DNA of 64,000 bases from the NCBI GenBank assembly GCA_047967505.1, contig CM106539.1; one strand, 5' to 3'. The stretch's first letter is position 1; each line of letters starts with the position of its first letter. The stretch is from Dipteris shenzhenensis (taxonomy: Eukaryota; Polypodiophyta; Polypodiopsida; Gleicheniales). The notes under the pieces were generated by a model. It was not told the origin of the DNA, did not search any database, and saw only the letters and a program-made list of their open reading frames with translations. The position numbers and the translations under genes are program-made. Of this stretch, positions 31,900-44,084 are shown in pieces.

Positions 31900-33369
31900 A
31901 CTCTATCCCTAGCCTCAAAGTCAATAGGGGAAAGAATCCTGGCACCTGAAGAAGAAGCCCTGTCAATAGGAAATCCAACCACTGGCTCCCCAAAAGTAGC
32001 GGGCACAAACTCCTCCTCTGGGAAATCTGAACTCTCTGCCAAGGCTGAAAACGAGTTCCTGTGGAGCAATCCAGACACCGGCGGAGTACAAAGGATCCCT
32101 TGTGAGGGAAGAGGAACAACAGTGTAAGCTATCCCCTTCCCCCTGTCCAAGGGAGGGAGTGAGGAAGGCTCTCTACCCGGTGTCTGCCCAGCCGCGGAAA
32201 TCTCTCCGTCCTCAAGAGGAACATCTGGCAGTGCTGGATCTAAGGAAGAAGCTGCAACTGGGGAGGAGGTCGAAGCTTCAGCGTCTCGGACTGTGCAAGG
32301 TGAGACAGGAAGGACAGCTCGAGGTGAAGCAGAGTCTACTAAGGTACCCTCGTGAACTGAAGGAGGGACCTGCACACGTACTGGAACCCACTGTAAAGCG
32401 TCGCGTGTGCCTGAGGGAGGTGGGGGTCGAGGAGCAGGTGAAGGACCTGTACCACCCCCCTGACGAGGCCGAGGAATAGGTACTGGACCTGTACCACCAC
32501 CTGACTGAGCAGGACCGCCACGTGAAGAACGAGGAGCAGGAGCTGGACCTGTACCACCCCTCTGTCGAGGTCGAGGGGCAAGTGCCGGGTCTAATCCCCC
32601 CCCCTGTCCCCCCTGTCGATGCCCTGAGGCGGTAGCTGTACCAGAGGGCTTCTTAGGCCTTTTCTTCTTCCTGGGACAATCCCTGGCAAAGTGTCCCGAG
32701 GTCCTACAAATCCTGCACTGGTCCTGCCTGCCTGAAATCTCCACTCTCTGGCGAAAAAAGGAACCATCCGGGCGCTGTATCATGACGTGGTCCATCTCGA
32801 GGTTAGGATCCTTGCAAAGGACCCTAACTCTAGGAACCCCATCAGCCTTGGTTGCCTCTGCTGCAGTCAATGGCAACCCAGGGAGGGGTGGGATCTCAGC
32901 AACTGCGCCAAAATGCTCCCCAATAACAGAAAGAAGTCGATGGTAAACCTGGGGAAGCCCGGGGAACCTGGTGAAGAGCGAGAAGAATTTCTTATCTGCC
33001 TCAACTGGGTCTCAACTGGGTCGAAACCAAGGTGAAAGGCTTCAAAGAAGATCTTCCTGTGTCCCAGGTGTAAAAACTCGGCCTTGAGCACAGTGCTCGC
33101 AGCCTCTGGAGTGTCAAAAACAACCTGGAAAAACCTCGTCCCAGAAGGCGAACATCTACCAATCGAGGAGCGAGGTCTGGGGGGAGAGCCGCAAGCATCA
33201 AGTCTCTGGCTTGGGATCTAGAAGGGTGAGACCCGAAGATGCGTGCTAGCAAAGTGGTAGAGCACTCAATCTCTACATCCTTCTTGAGCTGCTGCAACTC
33301 GTCTTTAGAGAAAGTGATAGTTTTTGCGGCCGGTGGAGATGGAGTAGGATTGGCTGACGGGGAATCCAT
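31900..33369 (-). pseudogene. LINE-A ORF1 (DUF4283-like, CCHC)
   Basis: The first ATG in frame is at 33369 (M-D-S-P-S-A-N). The N-terminal part has T-I-T-F-S-K-D-E-L-Q-Q-L, G-S-H-P-S-R-S-Q-A-R-D and L-L-G-R-G-F, then shifts frame near 33130. From about 32880 a 333-codon frame runs through P-R-V-R-V-L-C-K-D-P, the CCHC knuckle C-R-I-C-R-T-S-G-H-F-A-R-D-C (CX2CX4HX4C), the basic K-K-K-R-P-K-K, a Gly/Pro/Arg-rich repeat region (P-R-P-R-Q-R-G-G-T-G-P-A-P-A) and the acidic C-terminal region. The second half is uninterrupted here, which makes it the best template for reading ORF1 in the other copies. The product would coat LINE RNA. Truncated at the left end. Confidence 0.8.
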
Positions 33370-33419
33370 CGCCAATCAAGGTGAGGAGGCCGACTCGAAC
33401 AGAAAAAAAAAGCTCCTTC

Positions 33420-33645
33420 CGTTCCAAAAAAGCTGCGAGGGGCAAGGGAGGGGAAAGGAGGCTAGGAGGAAGCAGGGGGGAAGGGGAGGGAAGGAGGAGA
33501 GGGGCTGGGGCGGGGAGGGGGCGGAGCAGCAGGGGGGGAGGGGGGGGAGCAGTAGGGAGGGGCTAGGGACAGGCTGAGGGGGGAGAGAGACGGGCTGAGG
33601 GAGGGGGAGCAGCAGGGGAACGGGGAGGAGCAGCAGCTCCGAAGC
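33420..33645 (-). other. LINE-A 5' region, C-rich on element strand
   Basis: Plus strand is G/A-rich (GGGGAGGGAAGGAGGAGAGGGG). On the element strand it is the same C/T-rich tract seen before ORF1 at 34858 and 44145, but shorter. Confidence 0.7.
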
Positions 33646-33649
33646 TCAT

Positions 33650-34834
33650 AATAAATATTTGGCCGTGTGATTGTCAGATATATAAGAGATCCGATGAGCT
33701 GCCTGTAGTATTTGTCATTGATTGTAGGCTTTTCTGAATCTTTAGTAAGTTTCAAACTTTGTTCCATGGGAGTGGTTGCAATCTTGCAATCTGCCATATG
33801 AAACTTCTTCAGTAGACTGTCAACATACTTGAGCTGACTCATAAATGTGCTATCTGAATCTCTCCAGAACTCAATTCCAAGACAATAGTGCATAAGTCCA
33901 AGATCTTTCATGTCGAACTCTGCCGATATGTCTTGTTTCTTTTCTGATGAAGCTATCCTTGCTTCCTGTCACAATCAGATCATCTACATACAAAAGTGCA
34001 ATAGTAATGTCTTCCCCTTGAACTTTGTAGTAGAGAGTATGATCTGCATTGGACTTCATGTATCCCAGATCAGCAAAATACTTGTCAATTCTGCTGTACC
34101 AACTTCTGGGTGCTTGTTTTAAGCCGTAGAGACTTTCCTTGAGATGGCAAACCTTTTTCTCCTTTCCTGGTTCAACATAACCTGCGGGTTGTTGCATGTA
34201 GACTTCCTCGTCTAGATGACCATTGAGAAATGCATTCTTGACATCGAGCTGATACACATTCCATTTACTGAGTGTCGCTAGTGATATCAAGAACCGTATG
34301 GAAACCATCTTTGCAACTGGAGCATAAGTCTCATCATAGTCTTGAACATATTGTTGTGCAAATCCTTTTGCAACTAATCTGGCCTTGTATCTCTGAATAC
34401 TGCCATCTGGATTGTACTTCACTTTGTATACCCATTTGTTGGCTATGGCCTTCTTTCCTGGTGGAAGGTCACATAATTTCCAAGTGTTATTTTTATACAA
34501 AGCATCCATTTCTTCATTCATAGCAGATTGCCATTCTGGCTTGTCTACTGCATCTTCGAAGTACACTGGCTCTTCTGTAGCCATGATGGTAGTCATAAGA
34601 GCATAGTTGGTGGTTTCCACCTGAATTGCTTTGCCTTTCTGAGCATATGTCAATCTGGTTGGTGGTCTGCTTTCCCTAGTAGACCGTCTAAGCCTTTGTG
34701 GCTCTGCTTGGGGTGTTGCTGGCAATTCTTGCTCTTCTTCATCAACCTGTTCTGTAGATGACTGTGAAGTTGATGCTTCTATCTCCTGTGTAGGTGAGGT
34801 TTTTCATTATGATTCCTCATCAAAGATCACATCT
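33650..34834 (-). pseudogene. Copia reverse transcriptase and RNase H
   Basis: A 284-codon frame (34725-33871) has W-Q-S-A-M-N-E-E-M-D-A-L, N-K-W-V-Y-K-V-K, Y-K-A-R-L-V-A-K-G-F, V-Y-Q-L-D-V-K-N-A-F-L-N-G (catalytic Asp), S-L-Y-G-L-K-Q-A-P-R-S-W-Y and L-L-Y-V-D-D-L-I-V-T-G (YVDD). A shift near 33910 leads to D-L-G-L-M-H-Y-C-L-G-I-E and G-S-L-I-Y-L-T-I-T-R-P-N-I, where the sequence is cut. Upstream of 34725 two stops in a row (TAA TGA) interrupt the link to integrase. The polymerase core residues are all kept. Confidence 0.88.
34822..34834. repeat. Target-site duplication, left copy, LINE-A copy 1
   Basis: AAAGATCACATCT here and at 41631-41643. The right copy follows directly on the poly(A), so the first A bases may belong to the tail (10-13 bp duplication). 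Confidence 0.85.
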
Positions 34835-34857
34835 ATATGTCAAAATGTAAAAGAAGA

Positions 34858-35570
34858 GCCCCTCCCTCTCCCTCAGCCGCTCCCTCCCTTCCCCTCCTCC
34901 CCTTCAGCCTGCCCCCTTTCTGCTCGCTTCCTCTCCTTTCAGCCTGCTCCCCTTCTCAGCCTGCTCCCCCGTCCCCTCCCCCTGCCTGCTCCCTCACCCC
35001 CTCCCTGCTGCTCCGCCCCCTCCCTGCTTACTCCCCCGCCCCCTCTCTGCCTCTCTGCCCTCTCCCTGCCTCTCAACCAGCCCCCCTGCTCCCCCGCCCC
35101 CTCCCTGGCTCTCCGCCCCCTCCCTGCCTGCTGCTCCCTCGCCCCCTCCCTGCCTCTCCGCCCCCTCCCTGCTTGCTCCCCCGCCCCCTCCCTGCCTCTC
35201 AGCCTGCCCCCTCCTCTCCCTCTCCTCCCCCTTCCCTTCACTCCCCGCTCCCTCTCCTCCCTCTCTCAGCCTGCCTCGCCCCCTCCCTGCCCCTCCCTCT
35301 CCTTCCTCTCCCTCTCCTTCCTCTACCTCTCCCTCTCCTTCCTCTCCTCTCCCTCTCAGTCCTCCCTCTCCCATCCCGCCCCCTTCCAGCTTCTCCTTCC
35401 TCTCCCTTTCCTATTCCTAGCCTGCCCCCTCCCTCCCTCTCAGCCTGCCCCTTTCCCCTTCAGCCTCTCAGCCTCTCCCCTTCACCCCTTCCCTTCTCTC
35501 CCCTTCCCCCTGCTCCCTCCTTGCCTCCTTTCCCTTTTGTCTGCCCCCCTTTTCTCCCGCAGCTTTTTTG
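34858..35570 (+). other. LINE-A 5' region, C/T-rich repeat tract
   Basis: Imperfect repeats of CTCCCTGCCTGCTCCCCCGCCCC and simple C/T runs. A 253-codon Pro/Leu/Ser frame is compositional. The internal promoter of the LINE would be expected in this region, but no defined motif can be read. Confidence 0.75.
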
Positions 35571-35624
35571 GGAGCGGAAGGAGCCTTTAATTTGTTAGAG
35601 TCGGCCTCCTCACCTCGATTGGCG

Positions 35625-37166
35625 ATGGATACTCCGTCAGCCAATCCTACTCCACCTCCACCGGCCACGAAAACTATTACCTTTTCTAAAGACGAGTTGC
35701 AGCAGCTCAAGAAGGATGTAGAGATTGAATGCTCTACCACGTTGCTAGCATGCATCTTTGGGTCTCACCCCTCCAGATCCCAAGCCAGAGACTGGATGCT
35801 TGCGGCTCTCCCCCCAGACCTCACTCCACGATTGTTAGATGTCCGTCTTCTGGGACGAGGTTTTTTCCAGGTTGTTTTTGACACTCCAGAGGCTGCGAGC
35901 ACTGTGCTCAAGGCTGAGTTTTTACACTTGGGACACAGGAAGATCTTCTTTGAAGCCTTTCATATTGGTTTCGACCCAGTGGAGGCAAATAAAAAAATCT
36001 TCTCGCTCTTCATCAGATTCCCCGGGCTTCCCCGGGTTTACCATCGACTTCTTTTTGTTATTGGGGAGCATTTTGGCGCAGTTGCTGAGATCCCACCCCT
36101 CCCTGGGTTGCCATTGACTGCAACAGAGGCAACCAAGGCTGATGGGGTTCCTAGAGTTAGGGTCCTTTGCAAGGATCCTAACCTCAAGATGGATCATGTT
36201 ATGATCCAGCGCCCGGATGGTTCCTTTTTTCGCCAGAGAGTAGAGATTTCAGGCAGACAGGATCAGTGCAGGATTTGCAGGACCTCTGGACACTTTGCCA
36301 GGGATTGCCCTAGGAAGAAGAAAAGGCCCAAGAAGCCATCTGGTACAGCTACCGCCCCATGGCCTCGACAGGGGGGTGGTATAGGTCCAGCACTTGCTCC
36401 TCGGCCTCGACAGAGGGGTGGTACAGGTCCAGCACCTGCTCCTCGACCTTCGCCTGGTGGTCCTCCTCAGATTGGTGGTGGTATAGGTCCAGCACCTGCT
36501 CCTCGGCCTCGGCAGGGGGTGGTATAGGTCCTTCACCTACTCCTCAATCCCACCTACCTCAGGAACACGCGACGCTCTCCAGTGGGTTCCGGTACGTGTG
36601 CAAATCCCTCCTTCAGTTCACGAGGGTACTTTAGTGGACTCTGCTTCACCTCAAGCTATCCCTCTTGTCTCACCATGCATAGTCCGAGACGTTGAAGCTT
36701 CGACCTCCTCCCCGGTTGCAGCTTTTCCCTAGATCCAACGGTGCCAGATGCTCTTCTTGAGGCAGGAGAGGTCTCCGCGGCTGGGCAGACACAGAATAGA
36801 GAGCATTCCTCACTTCCTCCCTTGGATAGGGGGAAGGGGATAGCTTACACTATTGATCCTCTTCCCTCACAAGGGATCCTTCGCACTTCGGTGTCTGGCT
36901 TGCTCCACAGGAACTCGTTTTCAGCCTTGGCAGAGGGTTCAGATTTCCCAGAGGAGGAGTTTGTGCCTGCTACTTTTGGGGAGCCAGTGATTGGGTTTCC
37001 TGTTGACAGGGCTTCTTCTTCAGGTGCCAGGATTCTTTCCCCTGTTGATTTTCCACCACTTGGTTCCATCCCTCCCTCCTCGAGCAGGAGGTCTTCCCCT
37101 GTTGAGGGGTTTGTTTCCGCCACTAGGTCGGGTAAGGTGTTCCACTCTACATCCTCCCGTCGATGA
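35625..37166 (+). pseudogene. LINE-A copy 1 ORF1
   Basis: The ATG at 35625 gives M-D-T-P-S-A-N-P-T. DUF4283-like region with L-L-G-R-G-F-F-Q-V-V-F-D and I-R-F-P-G-L-P-R-V-Y, CCHC knuckle C-R-I-C-R-T-S-G-H-F-A-R-D-C at about 36268-36309, K-K-K-R-P-K-K, then the Gly/Pro-rich repeats. One G is missing in the repeat region near 36515, ending the frame at 36527, and a second small deletion near 36730 restores it for the C-terminal part (36741-37166). The stop overlaps ORF2 by ATGA. The frame is open upstream to 35568 here because the in-frame stop seen in copy 2 is CGA, but the conserved ATG is the better start. Confidence 0.82.
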
Positions 37167-40100
37167 GGATTATTAGTTGGAACATACAGGGCCTAGGTGG
37201 CGTCCCACATCGCCGCCGTAGACTGCTGATCCGGGATCAGCTTCATCCAGGTGTTACTGGGGGTTCCATTGATATATTATTTATTCAAGAGCACAAGCTG
37301 GATTCTAGAGATTGTGCCAAGTCAGGCAAGTTGCTTTCTGGCCATACTTTTTGGTCACCTGCCTTGGGCACCAGGGGGGGCACTTCTATTTCAGTTTCGC
37401 AGTCAGTTCTCCCCTTAGTTGTTGGGCATGGAGTCAATATTCCCTCTAGAGCTCAGCGGATTATTCTTTTGATTGGAGGGCGTAAGGTTGGTTTCCTTAA
37501 CCTGTATGCCTCCAACATTAGAGGGGAACGTGTCCTTATGTGGAAGACTTTGCTCTCCTGGGCCCCCATTGTGGATTTATGGGTGATTGGAGGTGACTTT
37601 AACATGGTTGAGTTACCGTCAGACAAAAAAGGGGGTAGAGAAGGCGGACTTCACTCTTTGGAGAGAGCAGCTTGGGATGCCTTCCTTTTTCACTTCTGTG
37701 GCAGAGATACTTGGTGTGATGATGCCTTTCTTATTCAGCCACAGTCCCTCCTGTTCTCTTGGTCAAACAGGAGGCAACAGATGCCTATTCATGCATGCAT
37801 TGACAGATTCTATGTAGATGATTGGGCACTAGACAGAGGTGGATCGATATGCATTACTGCTGGAGTTTCCACTTCAGACCACTTCCCTGTTGTGCTGGCT
37901 ATCTCAGAGCCTCACTTGAGAGGCCGGTCTGCCAGCATTAGGATTCCAGATGCCTTTTACACAGAGGAGGACCTTACAAAGGCAGCCCTGTAGATATGGG
38001 TTGCTCATGTCTAGGGTGGGCAGCCATATCCATCACATGTAGCCGCTGCCCTTTCTGGTATTAGCGACTTCTACCGCTCAGTTGCTTGTACTAGGAGACG
38101 AGATATTCTTAGATGTGAGATTGGTGTTCGCCAGCAGTTGGCAGCTTTGCAGAGGGAAGAGCAGAAACGGCCTTCAGATGCTTGGATTCAGGAGCGCCTT
38201 GCTGCAGCAAGGGCTCATCTGCAGTTATTGCTTGATCACAGAGCAGAGTATGCCTTTCATGCACGGGAGTCCTTCTGGATTCAGATGGGTGGTAGAGTCA
38301 ATAAACACTTTTTCTCTACTCTTGGCCCTAGACATAGTAGAGAGAGTGTATCCCAGCTTATTGACTCACATGGGGTTTTACAGACACAGCCTGATGATGT
38401 CTTACACATAGCTTCAGATTTCTATGCCACCCTTCTTACTGCTGATCCTGAGACACACGATAGAGAGGATGCTAGACAGGCTATTTGGCAGAGCATCCCT
38501 GTGTTGGTGAATCCGCGTATGCATGTTCTACTCGATGCACCTTTCACCAACACAGAGTTCAGGACTGCACTTTCAGCCCTTCACAAGGGCAAGTGCCCAG
38601 GTTCAAATGGCCTTACCCCGTTTTTTTTCATTGCATTTTGGGATATGATTGTAGAATATATTACTTCAGCCCTGCAGGCCATTTAAGACTCTGGCGAGAT
38701 GCCTGGGTCGCTTACAGAGGGTCTCATCCACCTTATCCCAAAAGGAGGTAGCAGAAATTTAGTGTCCCAGTGGAGGCCTATCACACTTCTGGGGACTTGT
38801 TACAAGATTCTGGCCAAGGCTATCAGCCTCCGATTGCAGCCACTTCTCCCTGATCTCATTCATGACACTCAGACGGGATTTGTGCATGGCAGAAGCATTT
38901 TTTATAACATTTTTTCTTTCTGGGAAGCTTCAGAGTGGGCCATGCAGAGTGGCCAGAATCTTGCCATTCTACTTTTGGATTTTGAAAAAGCTTATGACAG
39001 AGTAGATTGGGGTTTTTTGGAGGGCACCCTTCTACGCTTTGGCTTTACTGATGCTTGGATCAGAGGTGTTTCCTCTTGTACAGATCAGCCCACAGCTAGG
39101 TACTTAATGGCGGGGTAAGGGCTGAGAGATTTCAGATTTCAAGATCAGTCCGTCAGGGATGCCCCCTTGCTCCTTTCCTTTTTTTGTTCGTGGCCGAAGC
39201 TATGAGTATCTATGTTAGATCTCAAGCTGACATCTTTGGGCTGAGACTTCCCATCAGAAGGGAAGAGGAGCTACTTGACAGTGAGTTGGCTGATGACACA
39301 GCAGTTTACTTGGATGCCACTCCACAGACGCTCACTTCTTTCAGGATGGCATTGGATTTATTTTGCTTGGCGGCAGGGGCGCAGATAAATTGGCATAAAT
39401 CCAATGGCTTTTGGATCAGTGATGAGGACACTCCAGTTTGGGGGCTTGACATAGGATTCACTTGGGTTCAGAGGGGTGTGCCTATCAGGTATTTGGGCTG
39501 CCAGGTCGGCTTGGATATTTCTACCACGCAGCAGTTTGCTCCCGTTTTGGAGAGCATCAGAAGGAAGCTTCTTTTTTGGAGCTCAGCCAAGCTGGATCTT
39601 GCCTCTAGAGTTGTGGTGGTCAACCAAGTCCTCTTGGCCACAGCCTGGTTTGTTTGTTCATGTTGGTGCCGTTCTAGGGACTGCATCATTCAGCTCAGAA
39701 GACCGATCAGAAACTTTCTCTGGAGTGGGCTTGATGGCACAGCAGATGCCTTAGCCAGGGTGGCTTGGGAGACCCTCATCCTCCCTACACAGGAAGGGGG
39801 TCTCAATATTATTGATCCAGATTTACAGTGCAGAGCTGAGCTTTGCAAGATGGTGGTGTGGGGACTTATGCCAGGGCAGGAACCGTGGAAGGACTTTCTT
39901 ATCAGCAGCATACAGAGGTGCACACCTTCTTCTGGAGGAGACTGGATGAGCAGTGTTAGATGGATCTTCACCATAGCACAGCTCAGGTCACCTTCGTCCC
40001 CTCTCATGGTTGCCATTCTGAAATCTTGGGCCAGTTTCAGAAGCGCTCTTTGGAGGATTCCTCCTTCCTCTCGGGAAGAGATTGATAGGCAACCCATCAT

Positions 40101-41520
40101 GTGGAATGACAGTATTTTAGATGATCATGGCAGACCACTGGGTGCCTCACTCTACATGCAATGGTCCAGGTGGGAGAGGGGACCTGCATCTTCTATGGGG
40201 TCTTGGAAAGCTTTCCGCAGGCTTCCAGAGGAGACCAAATCAAGGTTAACAGGACATCTCAGAGGGAGTGCAGGGAGGATCTTACAGATCGAGGCAGCCC
40301 TTCCAAAGGTTTGGGTAGACATAGATGATATGCCACTCACTTGCTCCACTTGGGCAGGTACTTTTTCGAGAGGCGGGGTTCCACTTCAGGTTTTGGCCTT
40401 TCGAGATGCACAGGAGGATGCTTTGGTTTTTAGTGTCCAGGATGGTGGCAGATTGCTCAGGTCCACAGAGGACATCTTGCTTGAGTCTGCTTTTCAGCCT
40501 ATCAGGGTTGTAGGTCTTTTGATGCAGGGATCAGATTCAGAGATGTTCCTAGACCCAGACCCCCGGCTACTCTCCACCGGGTCTTGGAGGCTCTGGCTCT
40601 ATGGGGGAGTTCCCATCAGGTATTTGCAGTGGGACCCCGGAGAGTGGGAGTGGATTGACGCAGGGCATCGAGAGAAGAGCATCCCCTTCTTTCGTTACAC
40701 GGTCAGTAATGCCAGGAGATATCAGCTCAGTAGTAGAGGTTGGAGACCCTCCAGAGTTCCTCATTGGGAGACTTTTGGTATTACTGCGGATCAGCAGAGG
40801 TGCTTCTGGAGGAGACTCTGGAAATCCCACAAGAATAGAAAGATCACTATCTTCTTTTGGCTTTCTATCCATGGATGGATCGCAGTGAACCTTTGGAGGT
40901 CCAGGTTCAGAGCCGACCCTACATGCCCTCGATGCCTTTCTGCTTCAGAGTCTATTCAGCATTGCTTATGGGATTGCAGACAGGCGAGGATGATTTGGAT
41001 GGGGGTAGCCAGGATTTTCAGTCACTTTGCCCATTCCCCATTTTTTATGACATGGGGCTCGGTGGCTTGGCTTTCTCTTACAGGACCTCAGGTTTTCTAT
41101 GAGGGAGGTGACTCCTCTCGGGCCATTTCGGTTCGATGTCATCGGATTGAGTCCTGTTCGTTGGATGTGGTACCACACCTTCCTTATGCAGCTGTACATG
41201 CCTCTGTGGATACTTCTTGGGAGATTCTAGCGAGCATAGCATCCTGGCATATCTGGAGAGCCAGATGCACAGAGGCTTTGGAGGGTACTTAGGTTCATCC
41301 CTCGCACACATTGGCCAGTATCTGGACAGATATCTGGACAGACATCGTACATACTTTGATGGCCATATGGACGGGTATGCAGGGGGACTCCCGTGCAGCC
41401 TCAGCTAGGAGGGCTTCTTTCTTCAGGGAATGGAAGGATTCTCCTTTCTTCTCTGAAACTACTACAGGGTTGAGGTGGCACTTTCAGCCTTAGCCTTGGT
41501 TGTTTTCCACCTCACTCTGA
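37163..41520 (+). pseudogene. LINE-A copy 1 ORF2 (endonuclease and RT)
   Basis: M-R-I-I-S-W-N-I-Q-G-L-G-G opens the AP endonuclease. F-I-Q-E-H-K-L-D, V-I-G-G-D-F-N-M-V-E and T-S-D-H-F-P-V-V-L are intact. Stops at 37991 and 38012 end it in the linker. RT blocks follow at 38600-39330: G-K-C-P-G-S-N-G-L, I-P-K-G-G, L-L-D-F-E-K-A-Y-D-R-V-D-W, R-Q-G-C-P-L-A-P, and the box S-E-L-A-D-D-T-A-V-Y. A stop at 38684 and a one-base loss near 39076 break it. From 39184 a 702-codon frame runs through the thumb, the unrecognised region (about 40346-40800) and the zinc knuckle to a TAG at 41290, with another at 41491. The normal end is 41520. Confidence 0.85.
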
Positions 41521-41630
41521 GGGGGTTTTTTATTTATCCTCATGATTTCATGATGTATTCCGCTTTGAGCTTGCTCTTGCGGGTTTTTTCTCTTACTTAA
41601 TAGAAGTCTTTTTCTTGGGGGGAAAAAAAA

Positions 41631-41643
41631 AAAGATCACATCT
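41631..41643. repeat. Target-site duplication, right copy, LINE-A copy 1
   Basis: AAAGATCACATCT directly after the A-run at 41623. It restores the copia frame D-V-I-F when joined to 34822. Confidence 0.85.
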
Positions 41644-44084
41644 CTGGAGATAATGACTTTGCGGTTGATGGGATCATACAAATTGTATGCTTTGCTTTCT
41701 TCACTGTAGCCAACCATGATGCATTTGCGTGACTTCGCATCCAATTTTCTGCGATGATCATCATGTATGTGGGCATATGCTATGCAACCAAATATGCGGA
41801 GATGCCCAATGCGTGGCTTGTATCCAGTGAATGCTTCATAAGGAGTCATACTTTGTATCGGTTCGGTAGGAAGCCGATTAAGCAAATAGTTAGCTGTAGC
41901 TATTGCTTCTGCCCAATACTGATTCGGAAGATGCTTTTCACTAAGCATTGCTCTAGCACTGTCTGCTAAAGTCCCATTCTTCCTTTCAGCTATTGCATTC
42001 TGCTGAGGAGTATCTGCACATGTGAATTATCTTCGTATGCCGTGATTTTTGCAAAAGTTCATGAATGCTGAAGACATGTATTCACCTTCTCTGTCTGATC
42101 TCATGACCTTGATCTTTCTGCCTGTCTGGTTTTCTACCATGGCTTTGAATTCTTGAAATCTAGAAAACACTTCAGATTTCTCTTTTAGAAAGTAGACCCA
42201 ACAATATCTGTTGTAGTCATCAATGAAGGTCAAGTAATAAAGTGAACCATTGATGCTGCGAGTCTGGGCATAACCCCATACATCTGTATGAATCAAATCA
42301 AGAATACCTCGTGCACGAGAGGTACTTCTGACAAAGTTGGTTCGCTTTTGTTTGCCGAAGCAGCATGCTTCACAAACCTTTCCAAGAAACTGTAGCTTCG
42401 GAATCCCAATTGCCATATTCTGATTCCTGAGATCGAACAAGTACTTGAAGTTGACATGACCATATCTCTTGTGCCATTTTGTAGATAGTGGCATTTGTTG
42501 CATTTGAGCTAACATGGCATGCTTATCTGGTACTGTAGCTAGCATTATGTATAAGCGTCCTTCCTTGACACCTTTTGCGAATAGCTGACATCTTTTAGAT
42601 TTGTCTCTGATAGTGCATTCATCACCGTCGAAGATAACTTTGTAATTGTGTTCCGTCATTTGACCTACTGACAAAAGGTTCTTCCTGAGCTTCGGAACAT
42701 AGAGCACATCTTTGACTAATCCTTTTGTACCAGTAAAATTGTTCATAGGGATAACACCTGTCCCTTGGATTGGATTCGGTGTATTGTCTGCTGTGTAGAT
42801 GACATTTTTCTGACCTTCTAATGGTTTCATTTCTGTGAACCATTCCTGATGATTTGTCATATGAGATGATGCACCGATGTCGATGTACCAAGGATCCTGT
42901 TCCACTTGGTCGACGTGATAACTGTAATCCTCTTTGGGATTGAAATCAGTGTCTAGGTGCATTGTATCAGTCTGATGCAATTCCTCGCTTGCAAGAAACA
43001 TATTTCCATGTTCATTTGCAAAATGACTGTGACTAGAATGTCCACCACGATGATTTCCTCTTCCTCGGGAATTCCCTCGATTACTGCTGGATTGACCGCC
43101 TTGGTCGTACTGTTTCTTGCGGCAATCTCTTTCATAGTGTCCAAACTTGTGACAGTAGTTGCAATGAATGTTTGACACATTGGTGGATGCATTCCCTCGT
43201 TCTTGGAATCTTCCTCGATTGGAATGATTTCCTCTTTGCTGATTCTGATTTTGATGAGGATGATGCTGATGCTGACTTTGATTTTGTTGATGATGACCAC
43301 TTTTCTGGTATGATCTACCTCTGTTTCTGCCTTTGCCTCTGCTTCTGTCTGAAGCTGTGAATGCCTGATCATTAGAATGATCTTTACGTGCTTGAATGGC
43401 CTGAGTCCTAAGTTCTTCACCAAGTAGAACTGACTGAAGTTCTTTCAGTGTTGGAATTTGCCGTTGGATGGCAATACTCTGGACTAGATTCTCGTATCCT
43501 TCTCCTAGTCCATTCAGGATTACTTGAACCATTTCTGCGGGATTCATAGTCTCTCCTGCTACTACAAGTTGATTGTTGTAGTCTTTGATGCGGAGTACAT
43601 AAGCATGACCGGTTTCACTGCTGTTGCGGAAACTTTGGTTGATCTGGTTTCTCAGGGTGAGAATCCTGGATGTGTTCTTGGACTCGTAGAGAGTTGCGAA
43701 CATATCCCATGCTTCTTTTGATGTCTTAATTGTGTTGAGCTGTCCTAGCATGACATCTTGCACATTCTGCTTGATCAGGTGATAGGCATACTTGTCTTTC
43801 TTATCCCATTCTGCTTGAGCTCGGGCAATGGCAGGATCTACTACTGGTGCGGAAACTGTTTGTGTAGATGTAGATCCCGATGTAGATCCCGTTGCTGGCG
43901 CTATGACAACAGATGGAGTAGAGCTACTGGTGGCTGGATCGGCCAATGGTCTAGGTGTAGATCCATCGACATACTCCCATTTGTCCTGAAGCACAAGAAT
44001 GGTCTTCATTCGGTATTTCCATGTACCGTAATTGGAGTTGTCTAACTTAGTAGATGCCTCCGGATTGCGGTTGCTAGTCGACAT
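41631..44084 (-). pseudogene. Copia gag, protease and integrase
   Basis: The Met at 44084 starts a 685-codon frame: gag opening L-D-N-S-N-Y-G-T-W-K-Y-R-M, UBN2 region, a long His/Gln/Asn/Arg-rich stretch, CCHC knuckle C-N-Y-C-H-K-F-G-H-Y-E-R-D-C, protease W-Y-I-D-I-G-A-S-S-H-M (I where T or S is usual after Asp), integrase finger H-K-R-Y-G-H...C-E-A-C, and core D-L-I-H-T-D-V-W-G, F-I-D-D-Y-N-R-Y. It stops at TAA (42025-42027) after H-G-I-R-R. The same frame continues through Q-Q-N-A-I-A-E-R-K-N to 41634, so one premature stop (most simply CAA to TAA) breaks an otherwise continuous pol. The inserted LINE-A begins beyond 41630. Confidence 0.9.

Larger units (their letters stand above)
31900..33645 (-). 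mobile_element. LINE-A 5' fragment (5' region and ORF1 only)
   Basis: A minus-strand LINE-A that keeps the 5' region and ORF1 but breaks off after I-L-S-P-I-D-F, short of the ORF1 end. LINE fragments normally lose the 5' side, so this is a 3'-truncated piece. Its right end joins copia RNase H at 33645. Confidence 0.8.
34835..41630 (+). mobile_element. LINE-A copy 1, full length, inactivated
   Basis: 6.8 kb from target duplication to poly(A): 5' region, ORF1, ORF2, 3' UTR. It lies antisense to the host copia. It has two frameshifts in ORF1 and several stops and at least one frameshift in ORF2, so it is no longer active. Compared with copy 2 its 5' pyrimidine tract is about twice as long. Confidence 0.9.

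Noticed and set aside
34837-35598. 253-codon Pro/Leu/Ser ORF before ORF1
   Set aside because: The tract is the LINE-A 5' region. The corresponding stretch in copy 2 has a different length and frame.
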